From assembly GCA_009911355.1 (NCBI GenBank), contig QXXE01000034.1:1-40865 (forward strand): a stretch of 40,865 nt of DNA. The letters run 5' to 3'. Below, in pieces: positions 9,409 through 16,611 of the stretch. The translations under genes were made by a program, and so were the position numbers. Each line of letters begins with the position of its first letter. Position 1 is the first letter of the stretch. Source of the stretch: Clostridiaceae bacterium (GTDB taxonomy: Bacteria; Bacillota; Clostridia; Oscillospirales; Butyricicoccaceae). The notes beneath the pieces are model-generated. The model had not been told where the DNA came from, did not search any database, and was given only the letters and a program-made list of their open reading frames with translations.

Positions 9409-9430
9409 CGTTTGCAACACATTTGCAACA
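9409..9430 (+). repeat. Putative integrase arm-binding sites, left
   Basis: The motif cgtttgcaacacat at 9409-9422 recurs exactly at 18510-18523 inside the right end, and a second partial copy (tttgcaaca) follows at 9422-9430. Short repeats inside both ends but outside the crossover core are where tyrosine integrases bind with their N-terminal domain. The function is inferred. Confidence 0.5.
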
Positions 9431-9464
9431 GTGAACAGGGGGTTGAAAATTAACTTTCAAGGGG

Positions 9465-9695
9465 CTAATACACCCTATCCGGGTAGGGGTATAAATCCAC
9501 CACGGGGAAGGTTTTGGGAATCAGATTCTTTCCTTGCTTCAGGCTGTCCACCATGACGGCTTCAACCTCTGGCGTGAAATCGTGCAAGTGATAATCCCGG
9601 CCCCGGTAGTGGTACACCAGCCCAAAACCGGGCATAGCATAGCCCATGGTTCCACCAAAACGATCTATGAATTTTTGGGTGGTTTCATCCCACAT
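9465..9695 (-). CDS. Small protein of unknown function (satellite late region)
   Basis: A 76-aa protein starting MWDETTQKFIDRFGG. The ATG at 9695 has GAAGGGAA upstream. It is rich in aromatic residues and lacks a signal peptide or membrane segment. It is the last gene of the minus-strand late block, next to the left attachment site. I do not recognise the family. A hairpin (9758-9791) separates it from the gene before it, so it may have its own transcript. Confidence 0.65.
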   Translation of the reverse strand: MWDETTQKFIDRFGGTMGYAMPGFGLVYHYRGRDYHLHDFTPEVEAVMVDSLKQGKNLIPKTFPVVDLYPYPDRVY

Positions 9696-9757
9696 ATTCA
9701 AGGTTCCCTTCAAGAAATTTAACCATGTTCAGTATAACACAGCATCGGGCAAAATGG

Positions 9758-9791
9758 AACCCCGGCCCACTCCTTACAATGGGCCGGGGTT
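9758..9791 (-). terminator. GC-rich hairpin after the late operon
   Basis: A perfect 12-bp stem (9758-9769 with 9780-9791, arm aaccccggccca) around a 10-nt loop. On the minus strand it is followed by CCATTTTG, a short T-tract. It lies between the 9891-10268 gene and the 76-aa gene. Confidence 0.6.
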
Positions 9792-9795
9792 CAGC

Positions 9796-9906
9796 ATGAC
9801 CAAAGAAAGTTTAGTGGCTATGGGCCTGACTGAAGAACAGACCACGAATACGGTCAAGGGGGCGGACGTGCGTTTTCTGGATGTTCCATTTTATGCCCAC
9901 CTTTCA
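9796..9906 (+). pseudogene. Possible remnant of a plus-strand phage structural gene
   Basis: A plus-strand frame opens MTKESLVAMGLTEEQTTNTV, which resembles the N terminus of phage scaffold/minor structural proteins (pattern M-x-K-E-x-L-x-x-x-G-L-T-E-E-Q). It has no ribosome site and soon runs antisense through the end of the 9891-10268 gene. It may be a fragment left by recombination, or chance. Confidence 0.3.
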
Positions 9907-10268
9907 AACAACTTCAGCATGATTTCTTGGTGCGTGGGGTATTTTGCCGGAACCCCGCTTGAAGAATATTCAGTGGTTACGCCGTTTTGGGTGACGGTGA
10001 TTTTCGATCCCGGCTTTATGCTCACATCCGGGGACAGAAACAGCTTCACGCCCTGGGTCATAACTGCCACATTGCCGGTGGTCGTGGTGGTGTCCAGCGC
10101 CTTGAAGGACAGCTTGCAAGGCTGATCCTCTAAAACGGTAACTTCCTTGAAATCGGTCAAGAAGGTGTCCGGGTCCCTCACTGACTGATATTCATACACG
10201 GTGGCCCGGCCCTCATAGGTACGTTCCAGGGCCTTTCTTGCGGCTCGCCTTGCCTGTTCAATTCCCAT
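9891..10268 (-). CDS. Phage-type structural protein, possible head-completion
   Basis: A 125-aa soluble protein (MGIEQARRAARKALERTYEGRATVY onward). It starts with a basic helix and continues as a probable beta domain (SIKPGSKITVTQNGVTTEY). Its size, its place downstream of the capsid gene and its composition resemble small head-tail joining proteins, but I cannot name the family. I start it at 10268 because GGGAG lies 8 nt upstream; a GTG/ATG at 10283 would overlap the preceding gene. The spacing to that gene is then 4 nt, so they are co-transcribed. Confidence 0.7.
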   Translation of the reverse strand: MGIEQARRAARKALERTYEGRATVYEYQSVRDPDTFLTDFKEVTVLEDQPCKLSFKALDTTTTTGNVAVMTQGVKLFLSPDVSIKPGSKITVTQNGVTTEYSSSGVPAKYPTHQEIMLKLFERWA

Positions 10269-10272
10269 GGTA

Positions 10273-10674
10273 TCAACTCCCATTCTCCAAAATTTGGTTT
10301 AGCTGGTCAACGCCCTTTCGGTGGTATCTGAAGATTGAGTGTCGGCCATAGTTCATCAATTCTTCCATATCAAGCCACGGCACTTTCTGACAGCCTGATC
10401 CGGTCAGGCCATAGCGCAATTCTATGACTGTCCGGGCGGTGGTATCCGGTATCAGCTTGACCAACCCCACAATTTTTTCCCGCTGGGCGGTCAGTTCATC
10501 AATACGGCTCTGTATATTGTCCTGGAAGGCCGCTATTTTGGCTTTTGTGGGCTGGGATAGGTCAATACCCACATAAGGAACCGGGGCCTTTAGAATGTCC
10601 TGCAAGCGCTTTATCAGACGTTGCGCCGGAACCAGGGAATCCAGCAGAATTTCAGCCGGGGACAGGTCAGCCAT
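10273..10674 (-). CDS. DUF1492-like phage protein, possible late-gene regulator
   Basis: A 133-aa protein with a long N-terminal helix (LLDSLVPAQRLIKRLQDIL), a coiled-coil middle and a C-terminal helix-turn-helix-like region (TARTVIELRYGLTGSG, MNYGRHSIFRYHRKGVDQLNQIL). This order matches the DUF1492/ArpU-like phage proteins with a sigma-region-4-like end, thought to control late genes. The ATG at 10674 has GGAGCGG upstream and excludes a 14-residue extension. It overlaps nothing but is only 4 nt from the next gene. Assignment is from pattern, not search. Confidence 0.65.
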   Translation of the reverse strand: MADLSPAEILLDSLVPAQRLIKRLQDILKAPVPYVGIDLSQPTKAKIAAFQDNIQSRIDELTAQREKIVGLVKLIPDTTARTVIELRYGLTGSGCQKVPWLDMEELMNYGRHSIFRYHRKGVDQLNQILENGS

Positions 10675-10678
10675 AAGA

Positions 10679-10894
10679 TCACCGCTCCATTTCCATAACC
10701 AGGGCTTCCAATTCATCCAGCTTGGTTTGCATTTCGCTCACTTTGATAACGTTTAGTACACTGTTACACGCATAGATGAGAGAGTTTCCCCGTTTGGGGT
10801 CTATCTCACCATTCAAGATCATGTTGCCGATCCGGGCGATACTCCGGCGAATGTCAGCCGGGGTGGATAGCTTCAGGGTTTTTCGCCGGGGCAT
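10679..10894 (-). CDS. Small helical protein of unknown function
   Basis: A 71-aa protein, MPRRKTLKLSTPADIRRSIA at the N terminus, with basic then amphipathic helices and an acidic end (MQTKLDELEALVMEMER). GGCGGTGAG precedes the ATG. It sits 4 nt before the DUF1492-like gene. The helix (DIRRSIARIGNMILNGEI) is similar to small phage proteins found beside terminase genes, but no terminase is here. Confidence 0.65.
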   Translation of the reverse strand: MPRRKTLKLSTPADIRRSIARIGNMILNGEIDPKRGNSLIYACNSVLNVIKVSEMQTKLDELEALVMEMER

Positions 10895-10906
10895 AGTCTC
10901 ACCGCC

Positions 10907-11179
10907 TTATTCTGTCAAATCGTCAATAAAAATCACGGCATCTTCAACCGTATTGGGGTATTTGTCTGCCAAAGCCTGAAGCGCATCAACGGCGGCTTCC
11001 ATGGTGTCATGCTCTGTAAAAATCTGCCGCACACCGTTAATCTTGCCGCCGCATAGCTGGCCCTGGGCCGTCCATTTCCCAGTGTCCGGGTCATAGTTGA
11101 CGAACCCCATATAAAACCGCTCTGCCTTGCGCTGGGCGGCTCTTTTGGCCTTGATGATTAGTTTATCTACCTTGTCCAT
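10907..11179 (-). CDS. Small protein of unknown function after the capsid gene
   Basis: A 90-aa protein beginning MDKVDKLIIKAKRAAQRKAE. A basic N-terminal helix is followed by FYMGFVNYDPDTGKWTAQGQ and an acidic C terminus (VEDAVIFIDDLTE). GGAGGGCATTTT precedes the ATG at 11179. It lies behind a strong hairpin that follows the capsid gene, so it may be expressed at a lower level than the capsid. I do not recognise the family. Confidence 0.65.
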   Translation of the reverse strand: MDKVDKLIIKAKRAAQRKAERFYMGFVNYDPDTGKWTAQGQLCGGKINGVRQIFTEHDTMEAAVDALQALADKYPNTVEDAVIFIDDLTE

Positions 11180-11196
11180 AAAATGCCCTCCATAGG

Positions 11197-11244
11197 CCAC
11201 CACGGGGCCGCACAGGGCGGTTTCCCCATGCGGCCCCGTGGTGG
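11197..11244. terminator. Perfect 16-bp inverted repeat after the capsid gene
   Basis: Arms 11197-11212 and 11229-11244 pair without mismatch around a 16-nt loop, directly beyond the capsid stop. There is no T-run on either side, so it may be an mRNA-stabilising or partial terminator structure that sets the ratio of capsid to downstream proteins. Confidence 0.6.
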
Positions 11245-11245
11245 G

Positions 11246-12106
11246 TTATTCCTTGGCTTCCTCGCCGGTGCTGGGCTGGGCCTGATAATAAACCGCTTTC
11301 ACCTTGTTATCCAGAGTGAAGGCATCGTAGCAGATACGGCCCTCCACCAGACTGCCGGAAATACCGGGCGGGTTTTCGTGGATCGTGTAATCCTCCAGCT
11401 TGACCGGGGCCACGGTGGCGCACGGGTGGGCAATCATGAAGCCAAAACCAGAGGGCAGACGGTTGGCGGGGATTTTCTGAACGCTCATTCCGTCCAGCAT
11501 CCCGATCACGCCCTTCAGGCGCAGATCAGAACCAATATCAGTTTCCATGATGATGTCCTTGGACTTCTTCATCAGGGCATAGGTGGCGGGGGTGACAACC
11601 AGCACCCGGCCCGTTTCGGGAACCTCGGCATTGTCCAGGGTTTCAGAACCGGCAAGGATTTCCGCATAGATGTTGGTAGCGGTCAGGGCCTTGGCGGCGG
11701 GGGCGGTTCCGGCATTGGCGCACATTACGCCGTAGGTGTAGGCATCCACTTCCGGGATCACCACTTCCCGAAGCTGGCGCTCCAAGGCGCTTGCCGCCTG
11801 AAGCTGTTGGGCGGTTTCGTCCGTATCCAGCTTGTCAATGGCGAAGGTGAAGGAACGATCCTTCTTCAGCGTCATTTCCTCGGTGACAGCATCCAGGGAC
11901 GCAACAGCGCCGTAGCGGCTCCAATTCCCCTGGGCGGGGCCGGTGCGCCCGTAGTCGTTCATGGCGGACGTGCTGATCTTATACACCTTGACGGTGTGCG
12001 CCCCTGTCCAATCAAAATCGGTGTTGGTTAGAAGGGACTTTTTGGAAGCCGTGGTGAACTTTTCATCAACCAGCGGCTTGAAGGTAGTAACGAGATTGAT
12101 AGCCAT
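11246..12106 (-). CDS. Phage major capsid protein
   Basis: A 286-aa protein beginning MAINLVTTFKPLVDEKF, of the HK97-fold coat family without a propeptide. Features include the N-terminal arm (KVYKISTSAMNDYGR), the spine-helix region with DAVTEEMTLKKDRSFTFAID, and the A-domain (GRVLVVTPATYALMKKS). A C-terminal segment, VEGRICYDAFTLDNKVKAVYY, is typical of these coats. It follows the scaffold gene by 23 bp with its own GGAAG ribosome site. Scaffold then coat is the normal head-gene order, but neither portal nor terminase is upstream. It would form the shell of this element's particle. Confidence 0.88.
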   Translation of the reverse strand: MAINLVTTFKPLVDEKFTTASKKSLLTNTDFDWTGAHTVKVYKISTSAMNDYGRTGPAQGNWSRYGAVASLDAVTEEMTLKKDRSFTFAIDKLDTDETAQQLQAASALERQLREVVIPEVDAYTYGVMCANAGTAPAAKALTATNIYAEILAGSETLDNAEVPETGRVLVVTPATYALMKKSKDIIMETDIGSDLRLKGVIGMLDGMSVQKIPANRLPSGFGFMIAHPCATVAPVKLEDYTIHENPPGISGSLVEGRICYDAFTLDNKVKAVYYQAQPSTGEEAKE

Positions 12107-12129
12107 TTATTGGCACTTCCTTTCTTGGA

Positions 12130-12540
12130 TCAGGAAAGTCCCATAGCCTTTCTAAGCTGGGAATCTACCCCGCTGGGGGTGGCGGTTGAACTGCTGGCGG
12201 GGGTGGCCCCGTGGATGGTGAAGGGCTTGGGCGCTTCCGCTTTGATTTTGTCGATCACACCCTTCAGGGTGGTAATGGCCTTTTCCATGGCTTCCGGGCT
12301 GGACACATTCAAAGCGTTCAGCAGTTCCACAGGAAGGCCGCTTTCGGTCAATTTCTCTTTGGCAGTCAACAGCAATTCACGCTGGGCCAACTGCTGTTCC
12401 CGTTCAGCAAGGGCGGCTTCCGATTTGACCTTCTCACGGGCCAACCGGTCAGAAACAATCTTGTTCACTTGCTCTTGCGTGAAAGTGGTTTCCCCGGCTC
12501 CGTCCGGGTTCTGATTCTGCATGGTCTTGTTTTCATCCAT
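12130..12540 (-). CDS. Capsid scaffolding protein (DUF4355-like)
   Basis: A 136-aa protein that is mostly charged coiled coil, with TFTQEQVNKIVSDRLAREK then AEREQQLAQRELLLTAKEKL. The C terminus is low-complexity (TPASSSTATPSGVDSQLRKAMG). That is the architecture of phage scaffolds of the DUF4355/GP20 type, which guide coat assembly. The ribosome site GGAGG lies upstream of the ATG at 12540. It is first of the late genes, behind a promoter and a hairpin terminator (12582-12700). Confidence 0.85.
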   Translation of the reverse strand: MDENKTMQNQNPDGAGETTFTQEQVNKIVSDRLAREKVKSEAALAEREQQLAQRELLLTAKEKLTESGLPVELLNALNVSSPEAMEKAITTLKGVIDKIKAEAPKPFTIHGATPASSSTATPSGVDSQLRKAMGLS

Positions 12541-12581
12541 CGTTTATTCCTCCGTTTAACGTCCAGAGTGGACTAAATATG

Positions 12582-12621
12582 AAAAAGCGTGGGAACCGTC
12601 CATAGCAGACAGTTCCCACGC
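12582..12621 (-). terminator. Intrinsic terminator in the late-gene leader
   Basis: On the minus strand a 10-bp perfect stem (12612-12621 with 12587-12596) is followed immediately by TTTTT (12582-12586). It lies between a strong minus-strand promoter (12671-12700) and the scaffold gene start, so late transcripts must read through it. It also ends early transcripts. Confidence 0.8.
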
Positions 12622-12670
12622 CGTTTTCGCACAGCTTCCACCACAGGGGGTGGGGTACTTTGATAGGTCA

Positions 12671-12700
12671 ATTATACCACATAGGGGGGGTGGGGGTCAA
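12671..12700 (-). promoter_or_regulatory. Late promoter upstream of the scaffold gene
   Basis: On the minus strand TTGACC (12695-12700) and a consensus TATAAT (12671-12676) are separated by 18 bp. A start near 12664 gives a leader of about 125 nt containing the terminator at 12582-12621. The spacer is G/C-rich on one strand (run of C on the template sense). Confidence 0.7.
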
Positions 12701-12712
12701 GCCCAAACCGGG

Positions 12713-12883
12713 CTATTTCGTAGGGTTGCCGTGATTTTTAGGGATGAAATACACGCTGTTATAGGGGGCCTTGCCGGGTTTTTTCTTGATTTTTACGGGG
12801 GGTAAAATCCCCTTCAAGTATGCCACAGCCTGGGCCACGGTCGCTTCATCGTCCGGGGTATAGCTGATATGGATTTTCACCAT
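12713..12883 (-). CDS. Small protein of unknown function (56 aa)
   Basis: A 56-aa frame starting MVKIHISYTPDDEATVAQAV and ending PKNHGNPTK. GGAGTG lies 9 nt before the ATG at 12883, and it starts 7 nt after the stop of the preceding gene, so it is part of the early minus operon. It is basic in the middle (VKIKKKPGK). The length is too short for confident assignment; the coding case rests on the ribosome site and the tight packing. Confidence 0.6.
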   Translation of the reverse strand: MVKIHISYTPDDEATVAQAVAYLKGILPPVKIKKKPGKAPYNSVYFIPKNHGNPTK

Positions 12884-12889
12884 AGGCGA

Positions 12890-13186
12890 TCACTCCAACG
12901 GCGGAAGGGTCAACGGGTGGATTGTGCTGATAATCTGGCTAATCTCCTTGTCCCGGATGGTGGCGATTTCCAACAGCGTTTCGGACAGGTGCGCCGCCTG
13001 TTCCCCGGCCTTCTCGTCACCCTCCATAGCGCTCCAAACCAAGGAATGGAGAACGCCCATAGAGTGCTTCAGGTGTTCGATATGGCAAGAGAAGTTTTCA
13101 AGTGCGTTCAGCGTTTCCCGGCTCATGCCAAAGTCCGGGGCATCGGCCACAAACTGGGCCATCTTCATAGCAAAATCAGGGGTCAT
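12890..13186 (-). CDS. Small helical protein of unknown function (98 aa)
   Basis: The protein begins MTPDFAMKMAQFVADAPDFG and is predicted mostly alpha-helical (ALENFSCHIEHLKHSMGVLH, AAHLSETLLEIATIRDKEISQ). A GTGAGG motif lies upstream. It belongs to the minus-strand early operon, 7 nt from both neighbours. No motif identifies it. Confidence 0.6.
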   Translation of the reverse strand: MTPDFAMKMAQFVADAPDFGMSRETLNALENFSCHIEHLKHSMGVLHSLVWSAMEGDEKAGEQAAHLSETLLEIATIRDKEISQIISTIHPLTLPPLE

Positions 13187-13193
13187 TATGTAG

Positions 13194-13592
13194 TTACCTC
13201 ACTTTCTGTTGGGCCGCATTGTCTTTGAGCATTGGGCGAATATCAATCACTTTGGGGGTGGGGGCCTTCTTGGGTTTCGGCTCTAAGGAAACATCAGGAA
13301 GGGGATCAACTTTCATTCCGGCGTCTTTACTCATGCGGCGCAGTTCCAAGAGATTTGCATATGTAGCCACAAGGCAGAATCCCCGGTAGGAAACGAACGG
13401 TTCACAGAGGGACATTTCAGGATCACCAAAAAGATGAAGGTCAACGTCACGTTCCCCACAGTGAAACGCCCATTCAAAGGCGCTATTCCCGAAAAGCCGA
13501 ATGGCATCGGTGAAGGTCACGCCCTCTTGGTCATAGAACAAAATAGCGTGTTCGTCAAACATTAGCTTGACTTGTTCAGCATCATACAACAT
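13194..13592 (-). CDS. Protein of unknown function (132 aa)
   Basis: The protein begins MLYDAEQVKLMFDEHAILFY. Its first 95 residues look like a compact globular domain rich in aromatic residues (EWAFHCGERDVDLHLFG, FVSYRGFCLVATYANLLELRR). The C-terminal 40 residues are Pro/Lys-rich and probably disordered (LEPKPKKAPTPKVIDIRP). AAAGGA precedes the start. It is in the early operon of the element downstream of the primase/helicase. Family not recognised. Confidence 0.6.
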   Translation of the reverse strand: MLYDAEQVKLMFDEHAILFYDQEGVTFTDAIRLFGNSAFEWAFHCGERDVDLHLFGDPEMSLCEPFVSYRGFCLVATYANLLELRRMSKDAGMKVDPLPDVSLEPKPKKAPTPKVIDIRPMLKDNAAQQKVR

Positions 13593-13717
13593 TCTGAATC
13601 ACTTTTCCTTTGACTGGCGGGGCGATCCATGGTAGAATCATCACAGACCGCCCCTGGGTTGGTGGTTTCCGGCTCCTATGTGTCAGGTTGTGGAAGGCGT
13701 GACACATGGGGGCCTTT

Positions 13718-13870
13718 TTACTGCTGGGCCTGGGGCTTGTCCAGCTTCTTCAGGTTTTCGGCAATCGCCACGATTGCACAGCGGCCATTGATCCACCATG
13801 CGCAACCTTCCTGCTCACAGTGGGGCATATCGCAGTTTGCCGCCATAGGACACCACTTGCTTTCTTTCAT
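13718..13870 (-). CDS. Cys-rich mini-protein (50 aa), possible zinc binder
   Basis: A 50-aa frame, MKESKWCPMAANCDMPHCEQ at the N terminus, with five cysteines at residues 7, 13, 18, 24 and 31 plus His17. That spacing suggests a small zinc-binding fold. It lies between the primase/helicase and the 132-aa gene, near the iteron-like repeats. The start at 13870 is preceded by AAAGGTGG at a good distance. Small Cys-rich proteins of this type are common in Clostridial phages; function unknown. Confidence 0.6.
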   Translation of the reverse strand: MKESKWCPMAANCDMPHCEQEGCAWWINGRCAIVAIAENLKKLDKPQAQQ

Positions 13871-13935
13871 CAGGTTTCACCACCTTTCTGGGAAGAAATT
13901 AGCGTTTCAAGGCTTGCCGGGGGGAATATGCACCT

Positions 13936-13998
13936 ATGTGTTACTCTGTTACTTGTGTTAAAAGTCTCTTACAAGTAACACATAACAACACAAGTAAC
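13936..13998. repeat. Iteron-like repeat cluster downstream of the primase/helicase
   Basis: Several copies of a TTACTTGTGTT-type motif in both orientations. gttacttgtgtt at 13948-13959 is the exact reverse complement of 13987-13998. atgtgttact at 13936-13945 is the exact reverse complement of 13974-13983. A further acaagtaac lies at 13971-13979. The nested array lies directly beyond the 3' end of the primase/helicase gene and is AT-rich, as expected for a replication origin. Confidence 0.6.
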
Positions 13999-14020
13999 GG
14001 TAGTTGTGTGGGAACACACT

Positions 14021-15850
14021 TTAACGCCATTTTTGAAAAGTGTGCTTCCTGCCATAGGCTCCACCATTCTTGCCGGGTGGATAGTATAGAATCTGATCCC
14101 GCAAGTATAGCATTTTTGCGGTTGTCTTAATCTTTCGCCCAAGGGAATCCGGCGATTTGTCCGGGGGCTTACCTGTTACTTCAATGCAAAGTTTGAATAG
14201 TTCTGAAGCCGTCCCGCTCCAAGTCAGGGTTTCCGAATCTGTCAGCAGTTTTTTAACTGTCTGCACTACAGGATCATTTTCATACTCCAAGGCCAACCGC
14301 CGTTCTTCGACTTCATCAACGGAACCTTTACATTCCCACCGGCACAAATCCGGGTTAAACTCAATTACCATATCATCCGCTACAACATCCCGCCCGGTAA
14401 TGTAAAGGGTTGTTTCCTTTTCGGTGCGGCTTGCCTTCTGCATCACGATAGCAGTATCAACGGAACCGAAAATTCCGTTAGTGCCGGAAATACGCTCGAA
14501 TACATCCCCGTCACCCTTGCCTTTTTTCAGGTGGTGAACTACCAAAATACAGATGGAGTATTGATCCGCAAACTGCTTCAACTGGCCCATTTGCCGGTAA
14601 TCGTCCGAATAGGCGCTTTCACGGTTTTTAATCTCACCTTTGACCTTTTGAAGCGTATCAATAACAATCAGGCCGGTTTTGGGAAATTTAGTGATATATT
14701 GTTCAAGCTGGGTAATTAGTCCGTTGTCCAAGTTTTCGGAGAGTATAGCATACCGAAACCCATACGGGGCTGGGGCGTGGTAGGTCAGGCGGTTAATACG
14801 ATCCTGAAGGCGGTTTTTGCTGTCCTCCAAGGCAAGATATAGGCACTCCGTTTTTTCTGTCCCGTGGTTCATAAAACGATCACCAGTGGAAACGGATAGA
14901 CAAAGATCAAGCACCCACCAGCTTTTCCCGTATTTGGGCGGGGACGCTAACAGGGCAAGTCCCTGGGGGATCATTTCAACCACTACCCATTTAATGGGCG
15001 GAAGCTGTTCTTCCTGAAGTTCACGGGCGGATTGTACTTCCAATTCCTGAACTTTTTGAACACGCTTTGAACCGCTTCCCCGTTCATACTTGCCCACGGA
15101 ACCACAGATAGTTTCCAACTCCTTATCAGGGAGAGGGGGATCACAGCGTCCAGCGTTTACGGCGGTCAGGGTTGCCAATATTTCTGGCTCTGTGTACGCT
15201 TGCGCCCGCAAGCTGGAAGCCATCTTGAACAAGGTTGAATTTCGTTCACCGCTGGGGATTTTGTCAGGCAGTTCAAACGGTGCGCCGGTGTCTGGCTTTG
15301 CTGTCAGCAGTTCCAACAGGAAGGCCGGGAGATCGGCGGGGCCGTCCGGCATAGCTGAAGGGTTTTGGCTTTCCAGCCATATGTAAGGGTTCCCGTTGGG
15401 GTGTATGCTGGGCGGGAACATGGAATAGCCGCCGTTGCCCCTTACATCCACGTTGGGGAGTATACCAACAAAATTCCCGATAGGTGCATCGGTACGGAAT
15501 AGAAGCTGTTTACCGCCCCGCCCTGTCTGGAATGTCCAGGTGGGCGGGATTTCTCCCCCATGCTGGGCGGCGTACTCCATCAGAGAATCTTCCCCGTCCG
15601 GCTCCCCGTCTGCTTTGGGCTTGTCCAGGTCGATAGCCACGATCCCGCCGCCCATTTTAACGCCGATGTTGAAAAGCCTGTTGGTTTCGCCCTCCCACAG
15701 CTTCAGGGCCACAGCAGGATCAGTGGTAGCGGTTTCTTGCCACTTCATCACAGCGGCTTTCTTGCCCTGGATTTCCAGTTGGAACACGGGCAAACCCAAG
15801 GCGGCATATTCCGCCGCTATGGGGCCGAAGCCGGTTGCTTCATTGGTCAA
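14021..15850 (-). CDS. Bifunctional primase-polymerase / RepA-like helicase
   Basis: A 609-aa replication protein. The N-terminal ~200 residues match the prim-pol domain (GLPVFQLEIQGKKAAVMKWQ, the catalytic pair in VAIDLDKPKADGEPDGE, TGRGGKQLLFRTD). The C-terminal half is a RecA/RepA-type ATPase. Its Walker A is SPPKYGKSWW, followed by LYLALEDSKNRLQDRINRL, Walker B LIVIDTLQKVKG, and ILVVHHLKKGKGDGDVFERISGT. It starts at a TTG (15850) with GAGGTG 8 nt upstream; the first ATG is out of frame. This would replicate the excised element from the nearby iteron cluster. Confidence 0.85.
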   Translation of the reverse strand: MTNEATGFGPIAAEYAALGLPVFQLEIQGKKAAVMKWQETATTDPAVALKLWEGETNRLFNIGVKMGGGIVAIDLDKPKADGEPDGEDSLMEYAAQHGGEIPPTWTFQTGRGGKQLLFRTDAPIGNFVGILPNVDVRGNGGYSMFPPSIHPNGNPYIWLESQNPSAMPDGPADLPAFLLELLTAKPDTGAPFELPDKIPSGERNSTLFKMASSLRAQAYTEPEILATLTAVNAGRCDPPLPDKELETICGSVGKYERGSGSKRVQKVQELEVQSARELQEEQLPPIKWVVVEMIPQGLALLASPPKYGKSWWVLDLCLSVSTGDRFMNHGTEKTECLYLALEDSKNRLQDRINRLTYHAPAPYGFRYAILSENLDNGLITQLEQYITKFPKTGLIVIDTLQKVKGEIKNRESAYSDDYRQMGQLKQFADQYSICILVVHHLKKGKGDGDVFERISGTNGIFGSVDTAIVMQKASRTEKETTLYITGRDVVADDMVIEFNPDLCRWECKGSVDEVEERRLALEYENDPVVQTVKKLLTDSETLTWSGTASELFKLCIEVTGKPPDKSPDSLGRKIKTTAKMLYLRDQILYYPPGKNGGAYGRKHTFQKWR

Positions 15851-15897
15851 ATTGCATCACCTCTTTTTTTTTGCCAATTTTGCTTTCGGAATCCCTG

Positions 15898-16113
15898 TCA
15901 GTTGGCATTATCCGCCATTGCCGTGGCATCCTGGATAATGTCAGTTACATCCACGCCCAACGCACGGGCAATGCGGCCCACCGTTTTAGGCTTGACTTCC
16001 ATACCCCGCCGAATCCGCAACAGCGTTTGCGGGGACGTTCCGTTCCGCAAGTCTGTTTCAGACATACACGCCCGGGCAAGGTACAGTTCCATTTTTTTAG
16101 GATCAATGCGCAT
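15898..16113 (-). CDS. Cro/C1-type small HTH regulator
   Basis: A 71-aa helix-turn-helix protein: CMSETDLRNGTSPQTLLRIRRG then VKPKTVGRIARALGVDVTDII, the Xre/Cro fold with recognition helix in the middle. It is encoded early on the minus strand under the 16612-16640 promoter, opposite the longer repressor at 16723. That pairing suggests a Cro-like partner in a lysis/maintenance switch. A GTGAGG site precedes the ATG at 16113. Confidence 0.75.
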   Translation of the reverse strand: MRIDPKKMELYLARACMSETDLRNGTSPQTLLRIRRGMEVKPKTVGRIARALGVDVTDIIQDATAMADNAN

Positions 16114-16219
16114 GGTTTAACCTCACTTTCTGTTCTGATATGTTAATTTTCAAGGTGCATTGTGGTTTCCCACGACAGCGCCGGGGCGCTGTTTCGGCCC
16201 GGAACCACCGGGGCCATCA

Positions 16220-16420
16220 TCAGGCGGGGACTTCTCTTGTGACAATCTCATTGTTTCGGTACACGGGGCCGCTTCCTGTCCAGCGGTATTGAGTGTTCCA
16301 GCTAATCACACCCTCCAAGCCCATAGTGGCTTCATTCACGTTTTTGGCCCAAACCTCAAGGTTGATTCTCTCGCCGGTCTTGATGTGCTGAATGCCAACG
16401 CTGAAAAGCTGTTCAGTCAT
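16220..16420 (-). CDS. Small protein of unknown function (66 aa)
   Basis: MTEQLFSVGIQHIKTGERIN at the N terminus, predicted beta-rich. Its ATG at 16420 lies 2 nt after the stop of the 46-aa gene, with the GGAGG of that region as ribosome site. It belongs to the early minus operon. It seems to be a common small phage protein, but I cannot name a family. Confidence 0.6.
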   Translation of the reverse strand: MTEQLFSVGIQHIKTGERINLEVWAKNVNEATMGLEGVISWNTQYRWTGSGPVYRNNEIVTREVPA

Positions 16421-16422
16421 GG

Positions 16423-16563
16423 TTAAACCTCCAATTCTGCGATAATCGCAACGTAATCATATTTTGTTTCCAGGTATGCGGCTTCCAGTTGGGCATCTTC
16501 CAGGGTGTCAAATTCCCGCTGGTGCTGGTTGCCCTCGAAGTCGTTCCATTCCACAATGAACAC
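16423..16563 (-). CDS. Small early protein of unknown function (46 aa, GTG start)
   Basis: The frame starts GTG at 16563 with AAAGGAG about 10 nt upstream and encodes MFIVEWNDFEGNQHQREFDT and a helical acidic tail (LEDAQLEAAYLETKYDYVAI). It is the first gene after the early promoter and ends 2 nt before the next ATG, which argues for real translation. No family recognised. Confidence 0.6.
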   Translation of the reverse strand: MFIVEWNDFEGNQHQREFDTLEDAQLEAAYLETKYDYVAIIAELEV

Positions 16564-16584
16564 GGTGGGCGGCTCCTTTCTGTA

Positions 16585-16604
16585 TGTTCCGTTTTCGTTC
16601 CGTC
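16585..16604. promoter_or_regulatory. Repressor operator, copy 1
   Basis: tgttccgttttcgttccgtc matches copy 2 at 16669-16688 at 18 of 20 positions. Each copy holds two GTTCC half-sites 11 bp apart, so a repressor dimer could occupy one DNA face. It lies just downstream of the minus -10. Confidence 0.65.
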
Positions 16605-16611
16605 TGGTATC

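Noticed and set aside
11183..12031. 282-residue plus-strand open frame opposite the capsid gene
   Set aside because: It mirrors the well-supported capsid gene, is Gly/His-rich and lacks a ribosome site; it results from the codon bias of the real gene.
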